Source: CAIVAT01 sp964355945
GTDB lineage: Bacteria > Bacteroidota > Bacteroidia > Bacteroidales > FEN-979
Direction: 5' to 3'
Length of the DNA: 12,163 nucleotides
NCBI GenBank assembly: GCA_964355945.1
Contig: CAYHGE010000097.1
Location: 1 to 12,163 of the forward strand
Made by a program: the position numbers and the translations under genes. Positions 6,368 to 12,163 of the stretch are shown piece after piece; position 1 is the first letter of the stretch, and each line of letters starts with the position of its first letter. The notes beneath the pieces are model-generated. The model was not told where the DNA came from. It saw nothing but the letters and a program-made list of their open reading frames with translations, and did no database searches.

Positions 6368-8740
6368 TCATTTCGATAATTGATGAAAGGTGATGGTAAA
6401 ACAAGCCCCCGGGTTATTGCTAACGCCAAGTACCGCTTCAATCTGGGTGCAAAGTATCTGCACTACCTGCAGCCCCATGGTTTTATACTGGTCTAGTTTT
6501 ACTCCGTTGGGCATGCCAACTCCATCATCCTGCAGTACGAGGGTATTGACGCCACTGGTTTGATCGATATTGAAGCTTATCCCGATTTTCCCGGTGCGGC
6601 CGTCGGGAAATGCATGTTTGTATGCATTGCTGAGAATTTCATTGATAATTAAACCCAGTGGGATCGAGGATTCAATATCCATCACCACCTCATCTGCTTC
6701 AATATTCAATTCGATATCACGGCGATTATACGTTCCGGCTATGACCGATGCGAGGGTACGGAGATAACCCGGAAATGAAATCTTCTCAAAATCGTTGGAG
6801 CGGTATAACATTTCATGAACAAGAGCCATTGTACGGATGCGCAGTTGCAGATTCGTAAGTGATTGCAACAACTCCTGGTTGGTTGTCTGGGCCATTTGCA
6901 TGTTGATCAGGCTGACCAGAATGGAGAAATTATTTTTTACCCGGTGATGAATCTCTTTGAGCAGCAGTTCCTTTTGTTTTGTTCCTTCCATAATTTCAAT
7001 CTCCTTGGTTTTACGTTCCTGAATGTCGCGGGCAACTCCCACCGTTCCCTTAAAAACTCCGGTTATCTGGTCGAACAGTGGATTCAATACCGATTCGACC
7101 CAGAAAACAGTTCCATCCTTTTTCATTGCCTGATAAACAAACTGGCGGGAAGAGCGGGATTCGACCATCTCCCTGAATTTTTCCTCTATCTGATCCCTAT
7201 ATTCAGATCTGGTAAGTTCAACGGAAGCCTTCATGACCATTTCCTCCGGTTCATATCCAAATACTTTTAAGGATGCCGGAGATGCATAAACCCAGTCTCT
7301 CTCAGTGTCCAGGTGGGAGATAAAATCGATGGAGTTGTCTGTTATAAACTTATACTGGCTTTCCTGGTCTTTGGTACGTTCTTCCGTGGCTTTACGCTCA
7401 CGGATCTCCTCGAGTAGCTGAATGTTTATATCCTGCATTTTTTTTCTGACCTGTCGGGCATAAAAAAACAGGATGGCAAAAACCAGCATAAAAACACTCG
7501 ACAAAACTAAAAGGATCTTTAATATCGTGCTCAGAAAGTCTTGATACTTTATATTCAATGCCTGAATGTCGTGTTGCCGGGAAATCATCTTTTCAGTCAG
7601 CTGAAGTCGCTGAAGCCGCTGATGGGTTTCCACGATCGCAATACTATTCCGGTATTGTTCACGCTTGATTTCGTCACGTGCATTGCTGAATCGTGCATAA
7701 CAATCCATGGCCCGCTTGTAATTTTTTTGCTTAAGATAGTATTTATAAAGATGATGATACCCGTTTTCAAGAAAACTCTTCCTGTTAAACTTTTGTGCTA
7801 TTGCCAATCCGGAATCCAGGTAGATCTTGCCTGAATCAGGAATTCCCAGGTTGTAGTAATCCCCGGCAACATTGATCAGCGAACTGTTTACTTCCACCTT
7901 ACCCATCGCCCGCTGTCGCATTTCAAGGGCTTTCAGGTTATAATTGAGGGATGTACGGAATTCCTTCATCTTATAATGGACATGACCGATTCGGGTATAA
8001 AGCAGACCGATGAACAATGGATCGTTGGTATCTGCCTCCTGAATCAACTTATGATAAAAGTCCAGCGCCTCTTTATTCTGATCACTATCGAGGAGGATCG
8101 TCCCCAGGTTGTTTTGCAGCAAGCCCAGATTTCTCCTGTCTCCGGACTTAAGATAATGGGAAAGTGCCTTGTTGAAATAATAGCGTGCTTTTTTACGGTC
8201 ACCCATTAAACGATAGGCCGTGCCGATTTGTTCATATAAAACCCATGTCATTGGCAATGTACCTGCTCTGCCGACGAGCCCCAGGCCATCCTGGAAATAT
8301 TCCATGGCTTTCGTGTAATTTTCAAGACTGATGTTGATCTGGCCGATGTTCAGCAAGGCGGTCACCTCCCCCAGGGTGTCGTGCATTGCCCTGTAAATGT
8401 TTGCGGCAGCCAGGTATTGCTCATGGGCCTGCATGAACCTGCGACTCTCACTGTAATAGCTGCCCATCTGCATTCGGGCCTTTGCCTTCAGGCTGTCATT
8501 TTTTTCATGGATGGAAATTTTAAAGGCTGATACAATATAGCTAAAGGATTTTTGGGGCAAGTCACCTTTGATCAACTCCGCCAGTTCAAGATAAATTTTA
8601 GCTTTTTGAAGCGGGCGGTCGTGAGGCTTTATGCGAAACAGGCTGTCGCTTATACACCGGTCCAACGGAGGACGCTGCGCGACAATTTCAGGAGTGATCA
8701 AGCTTAAAAAAAGGGTGATGGTCAGAAAACACTTATGCAT
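6368..8740 (-). CDS. TPR-PAS sensor histidine kinase, HisKA_2 type
   Basis: 790 residues. Signal peptide at 1-21 (cleavage near IVAQ). Residues about 45-360 are alpha-helical TPR repeats, for example TALLNIGQINISLENYTKAMEYFQ (127-150) and LYTRIGHVHYKMKEF (247-261), predicted to lie outside the cytoplasm. A coiled coil (about 360-398) leads to a TM helix at about 403-428, a second coiled coil (430-460) and a PAS domain (about 460-578, with GYEPEEMV and KKDGTVFWVES). The kinase core is HisKA_2: EIHHRVKNN with His599, aligned to the HRVKN histidine, as likely phosphoacceptor; N-box with Asn700 and Asn705; G-box DDGVGMP (738-744). All catalytic motifs look intact. The ligand and partner are unknown, no response regulator is adjacent, and this is not a PhoR-type kinase. 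It has its own candidate promoter downstream of copA. Confidence 0.92.
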   Translation of the reverse strand: MHKCFLTITLFLSLITPEIVAQRPPLDRCISDSLFRIKPHDRPLQKAKIYLELAELIKGDLPQKSFSYIVSAFKISIHEKNDSLKAKARMQMGSYYSESRRFMQAHEQYLAAANIYRAMHDTLGEVTALLNIGQINISLENYTKAMEYFQDGLGLVGRAGTLPMTWVLYEQIGTAYRLMGDRKKARYYFNKALSHYLKSGDRRNLGLLQNNLGTILLDSDQNKEALDFYHKLIQEADTNDPLFIGLLYTRIGHVHYKMKEFRTSLNYNLKALEMRQRAMGKVEVNSSLINVAGDYYNLGIPDSGKIYLDSGLAIAQKFNRKSFLENGYHHLYKYYLKQKNYKRAMDCYARFSNARDEIKREQYRNSIAIVETHQRLQRLQLTEKMISRQHDIQALNIKYQDFLSTILKILLVLSSVFMLVFAILFFYARQVRKKMQDINIQLLEEIRERKATEERTKDQESQYKFITDNSIDFISHLDTERDWVYASPASLKVFGYEPEEMVMKASVELTRSEYRDQIEEKFREMVESRSSRQFVYQAMKKDGTVFWVESVLNPLFDQITGVFKGTVGVARDIQERKTKEIEIMEGTKQKELLLKEIHHRVKNNFSILVSLINMQMAQTTNQELLQSLTNLQLRIRTMALVHEMLYRSNDFEKISFPGYLRTLASVIAGTYNRRDIELNIEADEVVMDIESSIPLGLIINEILSNAYKHAFPDGRTGKIGISFNIDQTSGVNTLVLQDDGVGMPNGVKLDQYKTMGLQVVQILCTQIEAVLGVSNNPGACFTITFHQLSK

Positions 8741-8762
8741 ACCAGGGTGCTGTCGAAGCGTT

Positions 8763-8770
8763 CAAAGATA
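8763..8770 (-). promoter_or_regulatory. Candidate -7 promoter box of the histidine kinase gene
   Basis: On the minus strand this reads TATCTTTG, a perfect Bacteroidota TAnnTTTG box, in the 64-bp gap between the copA stop and the kinase start and 22 nt upstream of that start. No clear -33 TTTG is seen at the usual spacing. No hairpin terminator for copA is visible in the gap, so some transcription from copA may also reach the kinase gene. Confidence 0.5.
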
Positions 8771-8804
8771 GGAATAATAATGAAATCTATTGCCCCCTGA
8801 AAAT

Positions 8805-11069
8805 TCAACCGATCCGCTTCGACCTCATACGTAAACTGTTGGCTACGACCGATACAGAACTGAAAGCCATGGCGGCGCCCGCCAGCATCGGGTTCAGCAT
8901 AAAACCGGTGAACGGGTAAAGGCCCCCCGCTGCCAACGGAATGGTGATCATATTATAAAAGAAGGCCCAGAACAGGTTCTGCCTGATGGTTTTCACGGTT
9001 TCATGGGAAAGCTTCAGTGCGGTTACCAGTTTTTCAAGATCTCCTTTGATGAGCGTGATCTGGGCACTTTCAATTGCAATATCGGTTCCGGTTCCCATCG
9101 CGATGCCGATGTCGGCCATGGCCAGGGCCGGCGAATCATTGATTCCGTCCCCTACCATGGCAACCACGAATCCCCTTTCCTTCAAGCGTCTGACATATTC
9201 CGATTTTTCCGCCGGAGTTGCCTCTGCCTTGAAGAATTCAATGCCTGCCTCAGAGGCAATGTGTGAGGTAATGGATACACTGTCTCCTGAAAGAAGATGA
9301 ACCTGCATTCCCATCATCCTGAGTTTTTCAATCGCCATGACGGAGCCGGGTTTCACCGTGTCGGCAAGCGCCACCATGGCAACCACCCTGCTGTTACAGG
9401 CAACATAAACAACCGACCGTGCCTGTTGTTTCAACTTCAGCTCTTCCGAATCGAATCCGGCAGGTATCAGGCAGCCGCCATCGATGACATAAGACTTGCT
9501 TCCTATGTGATACAGGTCGCCGGAAACTGTTGCAAGGACACCCTTTCCGGTGATGCTTTCAAAGCCGTTGACAATGCTGTTGGCCAATAAGGGTGCGGAT
9601 GTATCTTCATCCATTGCCGATATCTCCGAACTGAAAAAGTTAACCAGCGCATGGGCGAATGGATGCTCCGACAGTGATTCGATGGCCACCACTGCCCCCG
9701 GAATATCCCGTTCAGCCGGCTGGGGCAGGTTAACCACCTCCGGATCCCATATTACATCCGTTACCTGCGGCCTGCCAACCGTGACGGTACCTGTTTTATC
9801 CAGAACAATGGCCGTGGTTTTGCAAAACATCTCCAGGCTTTGGGCATCTTTTACCAGGATGCCGTATTGAGCGGCCTTCCCCAATCCAACCATCAGTGCG
9901 GTTGGTGTTGCCAGTCCAAGGGCACAGGGACACGCAATGACCAGCACCGTAACCGCTGCAATAAAAGCAAAAGGAGCGCCTGTTGCCGGTGGCCAGATGG
10001 TCCATACGATGAACGTAAGCAGGGCGAGGCCCAGCACGACCGGGACAAAGACCGCAGCCGTTTTGTCGGCAAGTTTCTGGATGGGGGCTTTGCTCCCCTG
10101 CGCCTCCTGCACCAGCCGGATGATCTGGGCCAGGAGCGTTTCGCTCCCAACCTTCTCCGCCATAACTTTCAGGCTTCCGGTCTGGTTGATTGTTGCGCCG
10201 ATCACTTCATCACCGGGCCATTTATTCACAGGCACCGATTCGCCGGTAATCATGCTTTCATCGATGGCGCTGAATCCTTCAATCACACGCCCGTCGGTGG
10301 GGATCTTCTCGCCCGGCCTGATCACAAGGATGTCGCCTTTGATGATTTTCGAGATGAGCATCTCTTTTTCCACACCATTGCGGATGACCCGTGCGGTTTT
10401 CACGCCAAGTCCCATCAGTTTTTTAATGGCTTCGGAGGTCCTTTGTTTTGCCTTCTCTTCAAAATATCTGCCAAGCAGGATAAATGTGATGATCACCGTT
10501 GCCGCCTCGTAGTAAACATGCGGCTCCATGCCGCGTTTCACCAGATAATCCGGGAAGAGGGTGTTAAATGCGCTGAACACAAATGCGCTGCCGGTACCCA
10601 GGGCCACCAGGGTATCCATGTTGGCCTCCAGATGAAGCAGCCGTTTCCATGCGATGATAAAAAATTCACGGCCGAACCAGGTCAGAACCGGAATGGTCAG
10701 GATCATCATGATGAAGTTTCCATAGGCAACATGATGAAATACCATGGCGATCAGCACCACCGGAAGTGAAAACAGCGCAGCTAAGATGGTGTTGTTCCTC
10801 AACCTGGTTAAACGCACTGTTGCCATCCCCTGCGCCTCTTCCAGCGAGAGATCGCGCGTGATGAGCTTAAATCCCAGGCCATCCACCGTCTTTTCAATCT
10901 GCCCGAGACTGATCACGCTATTGTCAAATTCGACCATCACCTGTTCAGATGCAAGGTTGACACTGGCCGAGCTGACTCCTTCGGTTGCCGAGAGCATGGT
11001 CTGGATGCTTCCTGCGCAGGAGGCGCACGACATGCCCTCCACCTGATACATGCCTTTGATGATTCCCAT
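8805..11069 (-). CDS. copA: Cu(I)-exporting P1B-type ATPase (CopA family)
   Basis: 754 residues. One N-terminal HMA metal-binding domain with GMSCASC (Cys15, Cys18), then an eight-helix P1B ATPase. Landmarks in order: actuator TGES (275-278); membrane metal site CPC (380-382) in VIACPCALGLATPT; phosphorylated Asp424 in DKTGT; HP motif Ser-Glu-His-Pro near 467-470; hinge GDGIND (640-645); Tyr705-Asn706; and MAFSS (734-738). CPC plus YN plus MxxSS defines the P1B-1 group, which moves Cu(I) or Ag(I) from cytoplasm to periplasm. The usual TGDN of the nucleotide domain reads SGDS here (594-597), a mild departure. No copper chaperone, copper regulator or cbb3-oxidase gene is adjacent, so detoxification is the default role. 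An internal Met7 is possible, but the outer ATG keeps the full HMA lead-in. Confidence 0.94.
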   Translation of the reverse strand: MGIIKGMYQVEGMSCASCAGSIQTMLSATEGVSSASVNLASEQVMVEFDNSVISLGQIEKTVDGLGFKLITRDLSLEEAQGMATVRLTRLRNNTILAALFSLPVVLIAMVFHHVAYGNFIMMILTIPVLTWFGREFFIIAWKRLLHLEANMDTLVALGTGSAFVFSAFNTLFPDYLVKRGMEPHVYYEAATVIITFILLGRYFEEKAKQRTSEAIKKLMGLGVKTARVIRNGVEKEMLISKIIKGDILVIRPGEKIPTDGRVIEGFSAIDESMITGESVPVNKWPGDEVIGATINQTGSLKVMAEKVGSETLLAQIIRLVQEAQGSKAPIQKLADKTAAVFVPVVLGLALLTFIVWTIWPPATGAPFAFIAAVTVLVIACPCALGLATPTALMVGLGKAAQYGILVKDAQSLEMFCKTTAIVLDKTGTVTVGRPQVTDVIWDPEVVNLPQPAERDIPGAVVAIESLSEHPFAHALVNFFSSEISAMDEDTSAPLLANSIVNGFESITGKGVLATVSGDLYHIGSKSYVIDGGCLIPAGFDSEELKLKQQARSVVYVACNSRVVAMVALADTVKPGSVMAIEKLRMMGMQVHLLSGDSVSITSHIASEAGIEFFKAEATPAEKSEYVRRLKERGFVVAMVGDGINDSPALAMADIGIAMGTGTDIAIESAQITLIKGDLEKLVTALKLSHETVKTIRQNLFWAFFYNMITIPLAAGGLYPFTGFMLNPMLAGAAMAFSSVSVVANSLRMRSKRIG

Positions 11070-11110
11070 GATGACTGATTCAGTTAGGAGACTGTTTAAA
11101 AATACTTTGC

Positions 11111-11126
11111 AATCCCTTTAGGGATT
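11111..11126. repeat. Hairpin of the MITE-like element, left
   Basis: AATCCCTTTAGGGATT forms 7-bp arms around a 2-base centre. Its CCC-TA-GGG core resembles the cores of the two other hairpins in the element, although the arm sequences differ. Confidence 0.6.
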
Positions 11127-11159
11127 TTACATGGGTAGAAAATCGTTCATAAATGCAAT

Positions 11160-11183
11160 ATTTCGTCCCGTACGGGACGAAAT
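11160..11183. repeat. Perfect 24-bp palindrome at the heart of the MITE-like element
   Basis: The left half is ATTTCGTCCCGT and the right half is its exact reverse complement, with no spacer. It is enclosed by the 9-bp inverted pair TGGGTAGAA/TTCTACCCA. It may fold as a hairpin or cruciform, or serve as a dimeric protein site. Confidence 0.85.
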
Positions 11184-11216
11184 GGCTGTGTAAACATTCA
11201 ACTTCTACCCACATTT

Positions 11217-11231
11217 TGTGCCTATGGCACA
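11217..11231. repeat. Hairpin of the MITE-like element, right
   Basis: TGTGCCTATGGCACA has 6-bp arms and a 3-base loop. With the left hairpin it flanks the central palindrome, giving the element a roughly mirror-symmetric plan. Confidence 0.6.
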
Positions 11232-11287
11232 GGTTTAAAACTAGAATTACAACCAATTAAGAAAAGTAAACAGGCTCTAAATCTTTG

Positions 11288-11295
11288 CAAATTTA
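11288..11295 (-). promoter_or_regulatory. Candidate -7 promoter box for copA
   Basis: On the minus strand this reads TAAATTTG, a perfect TAnnTTTG match, just upstream of the MITE-like element. No -33 TTTG is seen at standard spacing. If it is the copA promoter, the transcript would start near 11282 and carry nearly the entire 190-bp element as structured 5' leader. The closest alternative nearer to copA, TATTTTTA, lies inside the element and matches only 5 of the 6 defined bases. Confidence 0.35.
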
Positions 11296-11406
11296 AACTA
11301 AATCCAGATAGCCGGGCCAGGCATATTGAATTCATGTCAATGCACGCGTTCACAGCGGTGCCCTGTTGTTGTAAAATCTATTTTTGCATCGTGCAACTGC
11401 CGGAAT

Positions 11407-11439
11407 GGTAAAATATGGAATCATAATCCATATTTTACC
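11407..11439. repeat. Stem-loop downstream of the cytochrome c lipoprotein gene
   Basis: Perfect 13-bp arms (11407-11419 and 11427-11439; GGTAAAATATGGA and its complement) with a 7-base loop, 14 nt past the stop of the lipoprotein gene. No T-tract follows it on either strand, so classical intrinsic termination is doubtful. The stem is A+T-rich and could still protect the mRNA 3' end. Confidence 0.65.
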
Positions 11440-11452
11440 GTAAAAAATCAGG

Positions 11453-11815
11453 CTAATTGTCTTTCATCCCTTCGATAATCCAGTGATGAATTGTTGCAAT
11501 TGAGCAGACATCCAATTTTGGGGCATCATAAGGCATGGGAGCATATTCACCGTTGCGGGTTATTGCGCCATACAAGGAGCCTTCGGCGGCGAAAATTCGC
11601 ACACTTTTATAATTATCAAGGATGATTCCATGTGCCGGATCACCTGAACTGTGACAACTTCCACAGTTCCGGTTCAGTATCGGCTGAACCGATTTCCTAA
11701 AGGAAACATTTGTTGTGTCGCAGGCATTATTTATGTCCGGTTGAATAACCGGCTTATGACGGCAGGACAGGGCAAGGAGGCAGGAAAGAATTAACGCGGG
11801 AATAAAGAATTTCAT
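11453..11815 (-). CDS. Small lipoprotein with one c-type cytochrome haem motif
   Basis: 120 residues. The N-terminus is a lipoprotein signal with Cys18 (LLALSC) as the likely lipidated residue, so it is probably membrane-anchored and periplasmic or surface exposed. A single haem-binding motif CGSCH (Cys51, Cys54, His55) follows VSFRKSVQPILNRN, and Met94 in YAPMP is the likely sixth haem ligand. Cys32 and Cys104 may form a disulfide. This layout matches a common family of small Bacteroidota cytochrome c-like lipoproteins related to planctomycete-type cytochrome C domains; the electron partner is unknown. It is bounded upstream by a strong terminator, so it needs its own promoter, but none is clear in the short gap before its start. 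Confidence 0.85.
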   Translation of the reverse strand: MKFFIPALILSCLLALSCRHKPVIQPDINNACDTTNVSFRKSVQPILNRNCGSCHSSGDPAHGIILDNYKSVRIFAAEGSLYGAITRNGEYAPMPYDAPKLDVCSIATIHHWIIEGMKDN

Positions 11816-11834
11816 ACTATAGAATTCACTTTTG

Positions 11835-11873
11835 AATAAAAGCCCCGGTTCCTTGAGTAATAGGAACCGGGGC
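11835..11873 (-). terminator. Rho-independent terminator of the type IX cargo gene
   Basis: A perfect 12-bp GC-rich stem (11842-11853 with 11862-11873, GCCCCGGTTCCT and its complement) and an 8-base loop, followed on the minus strand by TTTTATT (11841-11835). It lies about 30 nt past the stop of the T9SS-domain gene. This is the clearest terminator in the window. Confidence 0.88.
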
Positions 11874-11903
11874 AGTCAAACCAAACACCGAAACAGAAAA
11901 ATA

Positions 11904-12163
11904 CTATAGTTTAACGATCTTAAGAATTTCAGACCGTTCATTGGTAAAGACATGAATGAAATAGATGCCTGTATTGAGTCCTGAAAGGTTGAATTCATGC
12001 TTCCTTTCATGATCAATATTTACAGTTTGAACTTTCATGCCACTGATGGTATATATCTCAACTTTGGTCATTACAGCATTGTTGTCACCCCTCACCTCAA
12101 CAGTAAAGATACCGGTTGTGGGATTCGGGTATGCGCGAATCGACTGACTGCTGGTCATCTCAG
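11904..12163 (-). CDS. Secreted protein with type IX secretion C-terminal sorting domain (5' partial)
   Basis: Only the last 85 or so residues are in the window. The frame stays open through the right edge: the codon before the first visible Met is GAG, so that Met is not a supported start. The visible part is a type A sorting domain: AYPNPTTGIFTVEV, then VEIYTISGMKVQTVNI, then LSGLNTGIYFIHV and the basic/hydrophobic end ILKIVKL. This domain directs export through the outer membrane by the Por (type IX) system and is normally cleaved with anchoring or release of the cargo. The passenger domain lies outside the window, so its function cannot be given. Confidence 0.9.
   Translation of the reverse strand, partial: EMTSSQSIRAYPNPTTGIFTVEVRGDNNAVMTKVEIYTISGMKVQTVNIDHERKHEFNLSGLNTGIYFIHVFTNERSEILKIVKL

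Larger units (their letters stand above)
11088..11277. mobile_element. MITE-like 190-bp non-coding element with nested palindromes
   Basis: The ends are imperfect terminal inverted repeats: GAGACTGTTTA at 11088-11098 and the complement of GAGCCTGTTTA at 11267-11277 (10 of 11 match). Inside, a symmetric set of hairpins is seen: an outer hairpin at 11111-11126, then TGGGTAGAA (11132-11140) paired with TTCTACCCA (11203-11211), enclosing a perfect 24-bp palindrome at 11160-11183, with another hairpin at 11217-11231 on the right. No ORF is present. Small size, TIRs and lack of coding fit a non-autonomous MITE or REP-like interspersed element. No clear target-site duplication is visible, and copy number cannot be judged from one window. 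It lies 18 bp upstream of copA. Confidence 0.55.
11278..11452. other. Non-coding remainder of the copA upstream gap
   Basis: The full gap from 11070 to 11452 is 383 bp with no credible gene. Its copA-proximal part is the MITE-like element. The rest holds a minus-strand TAAATTTG box (11288-11295), a small TTGCA/TGCAA hairpin (11384-11396), a plus-strand TATTTTTG word (11379-11386) with no gene in front of it, and a 13-bp-arm stem-loop (11407-11439). No CCTTCC-N7-GGAAGG CueR-type operator was seen. Confidence 0.6.

Noticed and set aside
6368..8740. The histidine kinase as the PhoR sensor of the adjacent phosphate operon.
   Set aside because: PhoR kinases use a classical HisKA domain and lack a secreted TPR region. 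This protein has HisKA_2 with HHRVKNN, and no PhoB neighbour.
9840..10769. A 309-codon plus-strand open frame opposite copA.
   Set aside because: The minus-strand CopA frame carries every expected motif across this region. The antisense translation is rich in His, Cys and Gln without a recognisable pattern, as expected for a shadow.
8805..11069. The P-type ATPase as CcoI/FixI serving cbb3 oxidase assembly.
   Set aside because: No cco/fix genes are adjacent, and the motifs do not require it. The CopA export role is the simpler call, though this cannot be excluded from sequence alone.

Overview
The window reads as chromosomal DNA from a member of the Bacteroidota. Three things point there: a partial gene at the right edge ends in a type IX secretion (Por) type A sorting domain, the -7 promoter boxes follow the Bacteroidota form TAnnTTTG, and the histidine kinase has a TPR-TM-PAS-HisKA_2 layout common in that phylum. 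Every recognisable gene lies on the minus strand, so transcription runs from high to low coordinates. No plasmid, phage, CRISPR, rRNA or tRNA genes are visible.

Left half (120-6319): a complete high-affinity phosphate uptake operon. In transcription order it is a phosphate-selective (OprO/OprP-type) outer-membrane porin, pstS, pstC, pstA, pstB and phoU. The genes are tightly packed: 3 bp between pstS and pstC, and a 4-bp pstC/pstA overlap. Upstream of the porin, four TTAACA-like hexamers sit at exact 11-bp spacing, 20 nt upstream of a perfect TAnnTTTG box. This looks like a Pho-box operator for a PhoB/PhoP-type activator. Phosphate would cross the outer membrane through the porin, be bound by PstS in the periplasm, and be imported by PstCA driven by PstB; PhoU would restrain uptake and signalling. 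The phoR/phoB regulators are not in the window. Two copies of an identical 29-bp palindromic core bracket the pstB-phoU pair.

Middle (6368-11069): a 790-residue sensor histidine kinase (secreted TPR region, one TM, PAS, HisKA_2/HATPase) with its own candidate promoter and no adjacent response regulator, then a 754-residue Cu(I)-exporting P1B ATPase (CopA type).

Right end (11070-12163): the 383-bp gap upstream of copA holds a compact 190-bp MITE-like element with imperfect 11-bp terminal inverted repeats and nested palindromes, a candidate promoter beyond it, and a strong stem-loop. Then come a 120-residue lipoprotein with a single c-type haem motif, a convincing intrinsic terminator, and the 3' end of a secreted type IX cargo protein that runs off the window.

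The protein families are all known, and I see no convincing undescribed multi-gene system. The parts most worth a second look are non-coding: the four-repeat Pho operator, the MITE-like element in the copA leader, and the palindrome pair around pstB-phoU. A low-complexity periplasmic insertion in PstC is also unusual.
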